This document shows positions 8,670 through 17,671 of a stretch of DNA of 64,000 nucleotides, one piece after another. The stretch comes from Pseudomonadota bacterium (GTDB lineage: Bacteria > Pseudomonadota > Alphaproteobacteria > Rhizobiales > Beijerinckiaceae). Every line of letters starts with the position of its first letter. The stretch's first letter is position 1. Both the position numbers and the translations under genes were made by a program. The notes under the pieces were generated by a model that saw nothing but the letters and a program-made list of their open reading frames with translations, did not search any database and was not told the origin of the DNA. The stretch covers positions 1 to 64,000 of the forward strand of contig JAJXWB010000017.1 of assembly GCA_021781815.1 (NCBI GenBank), written 5' to 3'.

Positions 8670-9412
8670 CAGTGCGCCGCCTTCATGCCGAGGTAGGATT
8701 CGACGACGCGCGGATCGCGCGTCACCTCGGCCGGAGCGCCTTCGGCTATGCTTGCGCCGTGGTGCAGCACATGGACCCGCGTCGCCAGCGCCATCACGGC
8801 GCGCATGACATGCTCGATCATCACGATGGTCAGATTGTCCGTGCGGTTGATGTCGCGCAGCATCGCCACCATCCGGTCGGTCTCGGTCGGGCGAAGGCCC
8901 GCCATCACCTCGTCCAGCAGAATCAGCTTGGGGCGCGTCGCCAGCGCGCGCGCGACCTCGAGTTTTTTGCGGTCGGGCAACGTCAGGCCGCCAGCCTTCT
9001 GTCCGCGCTTGTCGAACAGATCCAGCTTGCGCAGGATGTCGCCTGCCTGCGCGCGGGCGGTTTGCATGTCGCGCGCGCGCAGCATGGCGCCGATCGCGAC
9101 ATTGTCGATCACGCTGAGGTCCGGGAACGGCTTCACGATCTGAAACGTGCGCGCTATGCCGGCCGCGCAAATCTGCTCGGGCGCCTGCCCGTCGATGCGC
9201 GCGCCGGCGAAACGGATTTCCCCCTCGTCCGGCGCGACTGCGCCAGCGATCAGGTTGAACAAGGTCGTCTTGCCGGCTCCGTTCGGGCCGATCACCGCAT
9301 AGATTTCGCCGGTCCGCACGCCAAGCGACACCTCGTCCACGGCCGTCAGGCCGCGAAATCGCTTCACGACGCCGATGACAGCCAGCAGCGGCTCATTGTC
9401 CGGGCCGCTCAT
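8669..9412 (-). CDS. livG: Branched-chain amino-acid-type ABC transporter ATP-binding protein LivG
   Basis: A 247-residue ATPase paired with LivF. It contains Walker A GPNGAGKTT, the LivG-type stretch IARTFQIVKPFPDLSVIDNV, Walker B LILLDEVMAGLRPTE and a switch His in MIEHVM. The ABC signature reads LTLPDRKKLEVARAL, so the canonical LSGGQ is replaced by LTLPDRK, as in many LivG proteins. The frame is open further upstream, but that part lies opposite livM. The ATG at 9412 overlaps the livM stop by four bases (ATGA), which fixes the start. Confidence 0.93.
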   Translation of the reverse strand: MSGPDNEPLLAVIGVVKRFRGLTAVDEVSLGVRTGEIYAVIGPNGAGKTTLFNLIAGAVAPDEGEIRFAGARIDGQAPEQICAAGIARTFQIVKPFPDLSVIDNVAIGAMLRARDMQTARAQAGDILRKLDLFDKRGQKAGGLTLPDRKKLEVARALATRPKLILLDEVMAGLRPTETDRMVAMLRDINRTDNLTIVMIEHVMRAVMALATRVHVLHHGASIAEGAPAEVTRDPRVVESYLGMKAAH

Positions 9413-10410
9413 GGCTGCTTCTCCATCAGTCCGAGCTTGCGTGCGAGCCACGGCCACAGCCCGCTTGGCGTCGCCGTGATGATGCCCATCAGCAGGAAGC
9501 CGTATACCAGCGCCTTTGCTCCAGGCGCATTGAGCCCGAACTCGCGCAACGCCTCTGTCAGCGCCTCGCCGAGCGGCACCAGCAGAAATGCGCCGACGAT
9601 CGGTCCGAACAATGTGCCGACGCCGCCGATGATCGGCGCGAGGATGATGTCGATCGAGCGCGACATGTCGAAAATCTGCGCAGGAAACAGATTGTTGGTC
9701 CAGAATGCGATGAACACGCCGCCGAGCGCGGTCATCGCGGCCGAGATGAACAGGGCGACGAAACGCACGCGCGTGACGTTGACCCCGAGCGCACGCGCCG
9801 CCTGCGCGTCCTCGCGGATCGCGAGAAAGGCGTGGCCGAGCTTTGACGCGCGCAGCGTCGTGCTCAGGACGAGCGCCCCCGCCGCCATCGCCAGCGCCAG
9901 ATAATAGAAGAAAATCGGACCGCCGCGCAGATTGTGCCAATGCCCGGCTTCTTCGGCGCGCACCGGTAGGAAGAACCCGGCCGCGCCGCCGAGCCAGGGC
10001 AGATTGTCGAAGCCGATGCGCGCGAATTCGGCGAAGGCGATGGTGAGCAGCGAAAAATAGACGCCCTCAATCCGGAAGCGGAACCCGAGCCAGCCGATCG
10101 CCGCCGCCGCAGCGACGCCGAGAGCAATCGCAGCGAAGGCGCCGGCCCAGGGGCCAATCCCGAACTTCACATACAGTGCTGCGGACGCATAGGCGCCCAG
10201 CCCGAGATAGAGGGCGTGCCCGAGCGAAAGCAGCCCGCAGAATCCCATCAGAATGTTCCACGCCTGCCCGAGATAGGCGCCGAACAGAGCAAGCAGGAGG
10301 ATCGACAGGACGTAACGGTCGACGAGGAGAGGCGCAGAGACGAGCGCAGCGACGACGAGAGCGAGCGCGATTTTTCCGCGCGCAGGGAGCGCGGCCAGAA
10401 GGTCGCTCAC
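9409..10410 (-). CDS. livM: Branched-chain amino-acid-type ABC transporter permease LivM
   Basis: Inner-membrane permease of 333 residues with about ten hydrophobic segments. LivM hallmarks are present: QAWNILMGFCGLLSLGHALY near residue 50, FRFRIEGVYFSLLTIAFAE, and the cytoplasmic loop AIREDAQAARALGVNVTRVR that docks on the ATPases. It also has a GGVGTLFGPIVGAF motif. It forms a heterodimer with LivH. The ATG overlaps the livH stop by four bases, so the two are probably translationally coupled. Confidence 0.93.
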   Translation of the reverse strand: MSDLLAALPARGKIALALVVAALVSAPLLVDRYVLSILLLALFGAYLGQAWNILMGFCGLLSLGHALYLGLGAYASAALYVKFGIGPWAGAFAAIALGVAAAAAIGWLGFRFRIEGVYFSLLTIAFAEFARIGFDNLPWLGGAAGFFLPVRAEEAGHWHNLRGGPIFFYYLALAMAAGALVLSTTLRASKLGHAFLAIREDAQAARALGVNVTRVRFVALFISAAMTALGGVFIAFWTNNLFPAQIFDMSRSIDIILAPIIGGVGTLFGPIVGAFLLVPLGEALTEALREFGLNAPGAKALVYGFLLMGIITATPSGLWPWLARKLGLMEKQP

Positions 10411-11279
10411 GCCTCGGCCTTTCCAAACAGGCCCTGCGGCCGCAACGCCAGCACGAGCACGAGCAGGCTGAACGACACCATGCTCTTGATCGAGGGCGAG
10501 GCGATCACGCTGGCGAGCGCCTCCGCTACGCCGATCAGCATGCCGCCGAACAGCGCGCCGGCCATCGAGCCGAGGCCTCCAACGATGACGATGGTGAAGG
10601 CGAGCAGCGTCAGTGATGGACCGAGCATCGGCGTCATATCGGTCAGCGCCATCATGATCGAGCCGGCCGCACCGACACAGGCGAGCCCCACCCCGAAACT
10701 GATGGCGTAAAGCCGCTTCACGTCGAGTCCGACGACGGCGGCGCCGGTGAGATTATCGGCCGCCGCGCGGATCGCAGCGCCGGTCAGCGTATAGCGGAAG
10801 AACGCGAACAGCGCCGTGGTGACGACCAGCGCGGCCGCCGCGCCATAGACCCGCGCCTTGTCGACGAGCACGGCGCCCAGAGAATAGGAATCGAACGAAT
10901 AGGAGAGGTCCGTGTGCTTCGATTCCGGTCCGAACGTCAGCAGCAGCGCATTGACGATCACGATCGACAGCCCCACGAGCAGGATGAACTGCTCGTGCTG
11001 CGGGCGCGTGACGAACGGTTGCACCACCGTCCGCTGCAACATGTAGCCGACGACGAAGAACGCCGCGGCGATCGGCAGGCTGGCCACGATCGGGTCGAGA
11101 TGGAACAGGCCGAACAGAATGAAGGCTGCATACATCGCGAGCACTGCAAATTCGCCATGCGCGAAATTCACGACGCGCACGACGCCGAAGATTACAGACA
11201 GGCCGAGCGCCATCAGGCCGTACACGAGCCCGGTCAGCACGCCCTGGATCAGGACTTCGACATAGAGGGAAAAGGACAT
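10407..11279 (-). CDS. livH: Branched-chain amino-acid-type ABC transporter permease LivH
   Basis: Inner-membrane permease of 290 residues, the usual LivH length. It shows VLIQGVLTGLVYGLMALGLS at the N-terminus, VVRVVNFAHGEFAVLAMYAA, the ATPase-contact loop with AIRAAADNLTGAAVVGLDV, and GGLGSMAGALFGGMLIGV. The start is the ATG at 11279. The frame continues upstream into the gap after the binding-protein gene but shows no membrane segment there. It follows the binding-protein gene by 37 bases and lies in the same operon. Confidence 0.92.
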   Translation of the reverse strand: MSFSLYVEVLIQGVLTGLVYGLMALGLSVIFGVVRVVNFAHGEFAVLAMYAAFILFGLFHLDPIVASLPIAAAFFVVGYMLQRTVVQPFVTRPQHEQFILLVGLSIVIVNALLLTFGPESKHTDLSYSFDSYSLGAVLVDKARVYGAAAALVVTTALFAFFRYTLTGAAIRAAADNLTGAAVVGLDVKRLYAISFGVGLACVGAAGSIMMALTDMTPMLGPSLTLLAFTIVIVGGLGSMAGALFGGMLIGVAEALASVIASPSIKSMVSFSLLVLVLALRPQGLFGKAEA

Positions 11280-11316
11280 GGGACGACCGGGTGTACTATG
11301 CGGGCGCGCCCGAAGA

Positions 11317-12573
11317 TTACGTCCGCCCCTGCCATGACGGCATTGGCAGCACCGGCTTCGCGGCCGCCGCATCAGCAGGAAAGACGACAGTCGGCGTCTG
11401 CTTGAGGTTCTCGACCGAGGCGGAGGCGATGTTGACGTTATCGCCTCGATCAGTGAAGGCGATCGGGCCGCCGATCATCACGTGGTCCGCAATATTAGTC
11501 GCCTTGATCGCTTTCATCAGGGTTGGGCCGTCGGTCGTTCCGGCACGCTTGAATGCGTCCGCCGCCACGAGCAGCGCCTCGAAGGTGAAGCCCGCATTGA
11601 AGCTGTCGAGGTCGAAACGGTTCTTCGGACTGGTCGCCTTGAAGGACGCTTCGAGAGCCCGGGTCATCTGCGCCTTTGGGTTCGCCCACGGCAGGTTATA
11701 GATGAAATAATCGGCGTAGGGGCCGACCGCCTGGAAGAATTCTTCGTCATAGAGTCCGGGCGAGCCGGGCGACATGATCGCCTTTGGCTCGAACTTCTGG
11801 CGCACCATGTCGCGTGTCAGCTTGATGGCGTCGCCGGCGCGGGTGACGATCAGCAGCAGGTCCGGATTGATGGAACGCAGCTTCGTCACTTCGACTGAAA
11901 GATCCTGGGCCTTCGGATCGTAGGCTATGCTCTCGATCAGTTGGAACGGCATGCCGAGCTTGGGGAAGATAGCGTCCATCGCCGCGCGCTGCGCCGTGCC
12001 GAAGGTGTCGTTGGCATGCAGGAACGCCGCGGTCTTGAACTCGACATTGGCGGCCCTTGCGACGTCGTTGACGAGTTTCAGCCCGTTCGTCACCAGCATG
12101 CCGCCGGTCGGGAAGTTGCGAACGAGATATTGATAGCCCTGCTGCGTGATCTGCGGGGCGGCCGCGACATTGATCACCAGCGGAACCTTGCGCTGCTCGC
12201 AGACTTGCGCGATCGCGAGCGTATGGCCCGATTCAAACGCGCCGACGATTGCGCCCGCGCCATCGTTGATCGCCTTTTCCGCCTGCGTGCGCGCCACGTC
12301 GCCGTTGGATTCGGTGTCGACATGCGTCAGTTCGACGTTGTAGCCGAGGTCGGCGAGGACTTTTGCCGACGCGAGCGCGCCGCGGTGGCAGCTCTGCCCG
12401 GCCTGTGCGAAGAAGCCCGAGCGCGGCAGCAGGATCGCGATCTTCAGCGTCTTTTCCTGCGCGCGCACAATGGCTGGGGAGGCGAACGCGGCGCCGGCGC
12501 CGGCAAGCACGCTGCGGCGGTCGATCAGTCCGGTCCTGTGGGCCACGTGCGCTCTCCCGATCCGGGGTTTCAT
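11317..12573 (-). CDS. Periplasmic substrate-binding protein of branched-chain amino-acid-type ABC transporter (Peripla_BP_6)
   Basis: A 418-residue type I periplasmic binding protein, first gene of the liv-type operon. The N-terminus has RRSVLAGAGAAFASPAIVRA, a twin-arginine-like signal peptide (residues 19-38) with cleavage after ARA or VRA. The mature domain starts with LKIAILLPRSGFFAQAGQS and contains AGAIVGAFESGHTLAIAQVC and the YDPKAQDLSVEVTKLR region found in LivK-like proteins. The annotated ATG at 12573 places 18 residues before the double arginine. Relatives bind branched-chain amino acids, urea, amides or aromatic acids, so the ligand stays open. The Crp/Fnr gene begins upstream in the same direction. 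Confidence 0.88.
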   Translation of the reverse strand: MKPRIGRAHVAHRTGLIDRRSVLAGAGAAFASPAIVRAQEKTLKIAILLPRSGFFAQAGQSCHRGALASAKVLADLGYNVELTHVDTESNGDVARTQAEKAINDGAGAIVGAFESGHTLAIAQVCEQRKVPLVINVAAAPQITQQGYQYLVRNFPTGGMLVTNGLKLVNDVARAANVEFKTAAFLHANDTFGTAQRAAMDAIFPKLGMPFQLIESIAYDPKAQDLSVEVTKLRSINPDLLLIVTRAGDAIKLTRDMVRQKFEPKAIMSPGSPGLYDEEFFQAVGPYADYFIYNLPWANPKAQMTRALEASFKATSPKNRFDLDSFNAGFTFEALLVAADAFKRAGTTDGPTLMKAIKATNIADHVMIGGPIAFTDRGDNVNIASASVENLKQTPTVVFPADAAAAKPVLPMPSWQGRT

Positions 12574-12637
12574 TTGAAGGCGCGCACCATACAGCCCGCC
12601 CGGCGGCGCGCAAGCCTCGTCCGTCTGCTGCGTATCT

Positions 12638-13327
12638 TCAGGTCATGGGGTCGTCGATCAGCGGATCGGGGCGCGCCAGTTCCTTCAGTGCGACCATATC
12701 CGTGACGATGATCTCGCGCCCATGGGCGTCGACGCCATGCGAGGCGAGCGTCGCAAACGTGCGCGACAGGTTTTCGGGCGTTGTGCCGAGATGGGCGGCA
12801 AGCTTGCGCTTGTCGAACGGCAGGCGAAGATGGCCGTCCGGCTCCATTTCCCGCAGCAGCCAATTGGCGAGCCGCTCGGATGTTGGACGGAACTGGCGGT
12901 TTTTGAGCTCCTTGAGCACACGGCGATAGGCGACCGTGAGCTCCATCACGATCGCCTTGGCGAAGGCGATGTCCGAATCTATGGCGGTTCGCACCGTTTC
13001 CGCCGGGATCATCAGCACCCGGGACGGCGCCAGCGTGCGCGCGGAGTTCAGGTAGACCGCGTCCTTTGCGACGGCTGCAAGGATGAAAGTCGAATAGGGT
13101 CGCAGCAGCGAAAATCCGAGTTCGTCGTGTTCCCGTTCGGAATACAGCTCGACCAGCCCTTCAACCACCACATGCAGGAAATCCGGGCGGTCGCCTTCGT
13201 GGAGTAGCTCCACATGCGCCGGAAAGCGCTGCAGCAGGGCGCCGGACGTCAATTGGTCGAATCGCTCGGCCGCCATGTTTCGGAACAGCGGCAGCGTCCG
13301 GACGTGTTCGATATCGGCGACCCTCAA
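12638..13327 (-). CDS. Crp/Fnr family transcriptional regulator
   Basis: A 229-residue regulator. Residues of about 10-125 form the cyclic-nucleotide-binding-like beta-roll (PLFRNMAAERFDQL, LHEGDRPDFLHVVVEGLVEL). A long dimerisation helix follows. A Crp-type winged helix near the C-terminus carries RKLAAHLGTTPENLSRTFAT as the recognition region. It has no cysteines, so it cannot hold an Fnr-type iron-sulfur cluster. It could sense a nucleotide, heme or nothing known. The start is TTG at 13327, with AGAGGGG about eight bases upstream. It follows the transglutaminase gene by four bases and probably shares its transcript. The liv-type operon downstream is a possible target, but this is inference from position only. 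Confidence 0.85.
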   Translation of the reverse strand: MRVADIEHVRTLPLFRNMAAERFDQLTSGALLQRFPAHVELLHEGDRPDFLHVVVEGLVELYSEREHDELGFSLLRPYSTFILAAVAKDAVYLNSARTLAPSRVLMIPAETVRTAIDSDIAFAKAIVMELTVAYRRVLKELKNRQFRPTSERLANWLLREMEPDGHLRLPFDKRKLAAHLGTTPENLSRTFATLASHGVDAHGREIIVTDMVALKELARPDPLIDDPMT

Positions 13328-13331
13328 GTGC

Positions 13332-14012
13332 TCAGCCCCTCTGCGCTTCCTTTTCCATGTCGCGCCCCGTCAGATCCTCGGCGTGCATCTTGGCGTAGTC
13401 GCGCGCCATCTCCCGCATCAGGAATTTGGCGGGCACGTCGTGGTACGTCCCGTGATCGTTGACATATTGCATGTAGGCGCGGCCCGCCCCGTCGAACGGA
13501 TGCAGCAACGCGTCGTTATGGCCGTCGAAGTCGAGCGGCTGGACGCCGACCTTGGCGCAGAGCGTGGCGTTGAAGGTCGGAGTCGCCTTGCGCCACGCGC
13601 CGTCGACGAACACTTCCGTGAAGCCATGCCAGGTGAAGAGATCGGTTCCCATGCTCTCGCGCAGCTTCTCGGTCGTCAGGTGATTGCGCACGTCGGCGAA
13701 GCCGACCCGCGCCGGAATACCCTGGGCGCGGCAGGCGGCCGCGTAAAGCGAGGCCTTGCCCACGCAATAGCCATTACCGGCTTCGAGCACGCTGGATGCG
13801 CGGAAACTCTCTGGCGCGCGCATGTCGACATAAGGGTTGTATCGGACGCCGTCGCGCACGGCCTTGTAGAGCAGGCTCGCCTTCTCCCGGTCGCTCGCGC
13901 CCTCCGGCGCATGCGCTTTCGCGAAAGCTTGCACGGCCGGATGATCGGAATCGATATATTCGGCTGGATTGGCGTAGAGGCGGGCTTCGGAGGGGGGGAG
14001 AATGTCTGTCAT
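13332..14012 (-). CDS. Transglutaminase-like cysteine peptidase family protein
   Basis: A 226-residue soluble protein of the transglutaminase-like superfamily. The expected catalytic Cys is in AGNGYCVGKASLYAAACRAQ near residue 83. The His is in FTWHGFTEVFVDG, with an Asp shortly after. The spacing of Cys, HGF and the following acidic residue fits the bacterial Transglut_core family (peptidase or transamidase fold). No signal peptide is visible, so it should be cytoplasmic. Substrate unknown. It is four bases upstream of the Crp/Fnr gene in the same direction and 45 bases from truA. Confidence 0.82.
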   Translation of the reverse strand: MTDILPPSEARLYANPAEYIDSDHPAVQAFAKAHAPEGASDREKASLLYKAVRDGVRYNPYVDMRAPESFRASSVLEAGNGYCVGKASLYAAACRAQGIPARVGFADVRNHLTTEKLRESMGTDLFTWHGFTEVFVDGAWRKATPTFNATLCAKVGVQPLDFDGHNDALLHPFDGAGRAYMQYVNDHGTYHDVPAKFLMREMARDYAKMHAEDLTGRDMEKEAQRG

Positions 14013-14057
14013 GCCGGTATTTAACAGGCGCTTGCAGCGAAGTTCAAATCTGAACCG

Positions 14058-14795
14058 TCAATAATCGACTCGCATCAGAAATAGCCCGGCGGCGGGCGCA
14101 ACCGCCCCGCAACGGGCGCGATCGCGCGCGTCAAGCGCCGCCCTCAGTTCCGCTGCCGACCATTTGCCCGAGCCGACATGCTCCAGCGAGCCGACGATCG
14201 AGCGGACCTGATGGTGCAGGAAGGACAGGGCCGAGGCCCTGATCTCGATCATCTCGCCGTCGCGCGAGACATCGAGAACGTCGAGCGTTCGGACCGGAGA
14301 GTTCGCCTGGCACTCTGCGGCGCGAAAGGTCGTGAAATCGTGCTTGCCGATCAGCCCCTGCGCCGCCGCGTGCATGGCGGATGCGTCGAGTTTTCGCGCG
14401 ACGTGCCAGACGAAACCGCGCTCGTGCACGGGCGGTGCGCGCCGGTTGAGGATGCGGTAAAGGTAATGGCGTTGTCTTGCGGAAAACCGCGCCTCGAAGC
14501 GTTCGTTCGCCTGCTCGGCCTGGACGATGGCGACGGGAAACAGCCGCAGATGGGCGTTCAGCGCGTCGCGCAGCTTGTCGGGCCGCCAGTCCCGAGCGAG
14601 ATCGACATGGGCGACCTGTCCCCTGGCGTGGACGCCGGCGTCGGTGCGGCCAGCGGCCTGAATGGACGCCGCCGATCCGGTCAGGCGCAAAATCGCTGTC
14701 TCGACGGCTTCCTGCACGGAAAGGCCGTTGGCCTGCCGCTGCCAGCCGACGAAGGGGCGTCCGTCATATTCGATGGTGAGCTTGTAGCGGGGCAT
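14058..14795 (-). CDS. truA: tRNA pseudouridine(38-40) synthase TruA
   Basis: A 245-residue tRNA-modifying enzyme that converts uridines 38-40 in the anticodon stem-loop to pseudouridine. The N-terminus [18 protein letters not shown] and the catalytic motif [19 protein letters not shown] (Asp near residue 52) are diagnostic. The C-terminal part has [20 protein letters not shown], also typical. The start ATG shares one base with the stop of fmt, so the def-fmt-truA group looks like a single transcript. Length is normal. Confidence 0.96.
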   Translation of the reverse strand: MPRYKLTIEYDGRPFVGWQRQANGLSVQEAVETAILRLTGSAASIQAAGRTDAGVHARGQVAHVDLARDWRPDKLRDALNAHLRLFPVAIVQAEQANERFEARFSARQRHYLYRILNRRAPPVHERGFVWHVARKLDASAMHAAAQGLIGKHDFTTFRAAECQANSPVRTLDVLDVSRDGEMIEIRASALSFLHHQVRSIVGSLEHVGSGKWSAAELRAALDARDRARCGAVAPAAGLFLMRVDY

Positions 14796-15718
14796 CAGCC
14801 GAATTTGGCGTCCGCCGCCAGCCGCGCGCCCCGTGCAAATTCAGCGAAGCTCATCGGCGCCTTGCCGCCACGCTGGACCTGAACCAACTCCACCGCCCCC
14901 TCGCCGCAGGCGATCACGCCGTCGCCGATCAGCGTCCCCGGCGCGCCCGAGCCGCCGGCCAGCTTCGTGCGGAGAACCTTCACCCGCTCCGGCCCGCGAC
15001 CGAGATCAGCCTCGAACCACGCGCCGGGAAACGGCGACAGTCCTCGCACGAGATTATGAACCTCGGCCGCCGGCCTCAAGAAATCGATTCGCGCCTCCGC
15101 CTTGTCGATCTTGGCGGCGTAGGTGACGCCTTCTTCGGCCTGTGCGTGGAAAACGAGCGACCCCCGCGAAACGGCTGCGAGCGCGCGCGCCATCAGATCG
15201 GCGCCGACCTTCATCAGCGCGTCGTGCAGTTCGCCCGCCGTCATGTCCGGCCCGATTGTCACGCGCTCGGCCATGCCGATCGGGCCGGTATCGAGCCCCT
15301 CGTCCATCTGCATGACCATGACGCCGGTCTCCGCATCTCCCGCCATGATCGCGCGCTGGATCGGCGCCGCGCCGCGCCAGCGCGGCAGCAGCGAGGCGTG
15401 CAGATTGAAGCAGCCCAGTTTCGGCGCATCGAGGATCGGTTTCGGCAGGATCAGCCCATAGGCCACCACGACCGCGCAATCGGCGCCGAGGGCCGCGAAT
15501 TCCGCCTGCGCCTCCGCATTGCGCAAGCTCTTCGGCGTGAACACGGGAATATCGAACTGCGCGGCCGTGCGGTGCACTGGCGATGGCCGCAACTCCATGC
15601 CGCGCCCGGCGGGTTGTGGCGCGCGAGAATAAACGGCGCAGACCTCGTGCCCCTGTCCAATGATCTCGGTCAGAACTGGAACCGAAAAATCCGGCGTGCC
15701 CATGAAGACGACGCGCAT
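14795..15718 (-). CDS. fmt: Methionyl-tRNA formyltransferase
   Basis: A 307-residue enzyme that formylates the methionine on initiator tRNA from 10-formyl-THF. It begins [16 protein letters not shown] and has the conserved [20 protein letters not shown] region with the formyltransferase Asn-His pair ([20 protein letters not shown]). It also has the downstream [12 protein letters not shown] motif with its catalytic Asp. A C-terminal OB-like domain follows from about residue 207. It lies ten bases downstream of def, the usual partner gene, and overlaps truA by one base. Confidence 0.96.
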   Translation of the reverse strand: MRVVFMGTPDFSVPVLTEIIGQGHEVCAVYSRAPQPAGRGMELRPSPVHRTAAQFDIPVFTPKSLRNAEAQAEFAALGADCAVVVAYGLILPKPILDAPKLGCFNLHASLLPRWRGAAPIQRAIMAGDAETGVMVMQMDEGLDTGPIGMAERVTIGPDMTAGELHDALMKVGADLMARALAAVSRGSLVFHAQAEEGVTYAAKIDKAEARIDFLRPAAEVHNLVRGLSPFPGAWFEADLGRGPERVKVLRTKLAGGSGAPGTLIGDGVIACGEGAVELVQVQRGGKAPMSFAEFARGARLAADAKFG

Positions 15719-15728
15719 TGGCGGCGCC

Positions 15729-16280
15729 TCACAATTCGCGGCTGTCGTGCGCCGGATGTCCCGGTTCGTTGGCGTTGTGCTTCGCCGCCTTGACGAATTT
15801 CTTCCAGACCCGCTCGCGCTTCAGGCGCGAGATATGGTCGATGAACAGCACGCCGTTGAGATGGTCGATTTCGTGCTGGAGCGCGGTCGCCAGAAGGCCG
15901 TCGGCCTCTATCTCGTTCTCGCGGCCCTCGCGGTCGAGGTATCGGGCGCGTACACGGGCGGGTCGCTCGACGTCCTCGTAATATTCGGGGATCGACAGGC
16001 AGCCTTCCTGATATACGCTCTTCTCCTCGGAGGACCAGACGATCTCCGGGTTGACGAAGCTGATGGGACGGGCGTCCTCGCCCTCCTTCGACGTGTCGAT
16101 CACGACCACGCGCCGGGGCACGGCGATCTGGATTGCGGCAAGCCCGATTCCGGGCGCGTCGTACATGGTCTCCAGCATGTCGTCCATGAGACGGCGCACG
16201 TCGTCGTCGACGCGCTCGATCGGCTGCGACTTGAGGCGCAGGCGGTTGTCGGGGATGCAGATGATGGGTCGCAGGGCCAT
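15729..16280 (-). CDS. def: Peptide deformylase
   Basis: A 183-residue metalloenzyme that removes the formyl group from nascent proteins. All three PDF motifs are present: motif [12 protein letters not shown] (alphaproteobacterial form of GxGLAAxQ), motif [12 protein letters not shown] (Cys metal ligand) and motif [17 protein letters not shown] (two His ligands and the catalytic Glu). The C-terminus ([20 protein letters not shown]) is longer than in E. coli but normal for the group. It is the first gene of the def-fmt-truA group. The 275 bases between it and the divergent ribA must hold both promoters. I saw no clear consensus there. Confidence 0.96.
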   Translation of the reverse strand: MALRPIICIPDNRLRLKSQPIERVDDDVRRLMDDMLETMYDAPGIGLAAIQIAVPRRVVVIDTSKEGEDARPISFVNPEIVWSSEEKSVYQEGCLSIPEYYEDVERPARVRARYLDREGRENEIEADGLLATALQHEIDHLNGVLFIDHISRLKRERVWKKFVKAAKHNANEPGHPAHDSREL

Positions 16281-16555
16281 GGCTCGCTGACATAAGGGCG
16301 GGCGCGACGCCGGTCAATTCCTGGGGCCGCGCTGAAATCTCCGGCTGTGGCGCAAGGTGTCCAGCGGCCTTGCCGTTCGGCCATGTCGCATCGAACTGCG
16401 CCTGCGGACGATCCGCCGTCCGATCGGAGGGTCGCCGCCGCGCTGTCCGGGACACGGCGACATGACGAAAAGTCGCCAGAGGCGAAACAAGCGCTTATAT
16501 GGACATATGATCGGCCCGTCGGTTGCGCCGCGGGCCAAGCTGTCTTGGAACCCGG

Positions 16556-17671
16556 ATGAATATCGATCATCTTTTTGGCGGCGACCGCGGTCAGCTCGCC
16601 GTAGAGCGCGCTATTGCGGAATTTCGGGCGGGTCGTCCCGTACTGGTCGAGGCCTTCGGCGGCTGCGCGCTCGCCACGCCTATCGAGGGCCTGGATTCGA
16701 CGGCCGTGACGGCGCTCGATGGACTGGCCCCGGGGCAGGGGCGGCTGGTGATGTCCGGCTCGCGCCTGCACTTGCTGGGAGCGCCCGACCGGGCGCCCGC
16801 GGCGCTCGCTCTGCCCGATGTGGACATCGCCCGGCTGGCCCGGCTGGCGCTGGCGGAAGAGGCGGCGCTCGATGCGCCCCTGCTGCCGCTCGGCCCCGGC
16901 GAGGAGATGGCGTTGCGGCTGTCGCATCTGGCCGCGCTGCTGCCGGCGCTCGTCGTCGTTCCGCTGCCGGTCGGCGCGCTCGCCGATACGCCGGTGGCGC
17001 GGGTGGAGGCCGACGCGATCGCCTCCTATCCCCGAAAGCGGGATGCGGCGCTCCACATCGTCGCGCGTGCGAGCGTGCCGCTGGACGGCGCGCCACAGTC
17101 CGAGTTCGTGATTTTCCGCGGCGGCGAGGGCTTGCGCGATCAGGCCGCCGTCATCGTCGGCAAGCCGGACCTGACGCAGCCTGTGGCCGTGCGGCTGCAT
17201 TCGGCCTGTCTCACCGGCGATCTGTTCGGTTCGCTGAAATGCGATTGCGGCGACCAGTTGCGGATGACCGCCTGCGCAATGGCGGAGGGCGAGGGCGGCG
17301 TCATCCTCTATCTCGACCAGGAGGGCCGCGGAAATGGCCTGGCGAGCAAGATCAAGGCATACCGGCTGCAGGCGGACGGCTTCGACACCTATGACGCCGA
17401 CGAGGTTCTGGGCTTCGAGCATGACCAGCGCAGCTTTGCCTTCGCCGCCGACATGCTCAAGCAGCTCGGCGTGCAGCGCGTGAAGATCCTCACCAACAAC
17501 CCGGCCAAGTCGAACGCGCTCGCGGCGGCCGGCCTGGAAGTCGTCGCCGAAGAGCGTGTGCTTGGCCGCGCAACGCCGCAAAACCTGCGCTATCTCAGCG
17601 CGAAACGATACAAGGCCGGACATTCTCTCGATGCCGAACCCGCCCCCCCGCGCGCTCCCGGCCAAAGCTGA
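16556..17671 (+). CDS. ribA: GTP cyclohydrolase II (riboflavin biosynthesis)
   Basis: A 371-residue enzyme that opens GTP to start riboflavin synthesis. The catalytic domain occupies roughly the last 200 residues. The zinc site is in HSACLTGDLFGSLKCDCGDQ, followed by LYLDQEGRGNGLASKIKAY and the NNPAKSNALAAAGL motif. The first 160 residues are poorly conserved and resemble the N-terminal extension of alphaproteobacterial RibA, which sits where RibB would be in a bifunctional enzyme. I saw no RibB active-site motifs there. The start is the ATG at 16556, preceded by a weak GGAA. Its 3' end overlaps the next gene by 41 bases. Confidence 0.92.
   Translation: MNIDHLFGGDRGQLAVERAIAEFRAGRPVLVEAFGGCALATPIEGLDSTAVTALDGLAPGQGRLVMSGSRLHLLGAPDRAPAALALPDVDIARLARLALAEEAALDAPLLPLGPGEEMALRLSHLAALLPALVVVPLPVGALADTPVARVEADAIASYPRKRDAALHIVARASVPLDGAPQSEFVIFRGGEGLRDQAAVIVGKPDLTQPVAVRLHSACLTGDLFGSLKCDCGDQLRMTACAMAEGEGGVILYLDQEGRGNGLASKIKAYRLQADGFDTYDADEVLGFEHDQRSFAFAADMLKQLGVQRVKILTNNPAKSNALAAAGLEVVAEERVLGRATPQNLRYLSAKRYKAGHSLDAEPAPPRAPGQS

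Noticed and set aside
12638-13327. Oxygen-sensing Fnr for the Crp/Fnr regulator
   Set aside because: There are no cysteines in the protein, so it cannot bind a 4Fe-4S cluster.
16281-16555. Possible FMN riboswitch or ribA leader between def and ribA
   Set aside because: I could not find the conserved FMN-aptamer segments in either strand, only weak inverted repeats around TATATGGACATATG.
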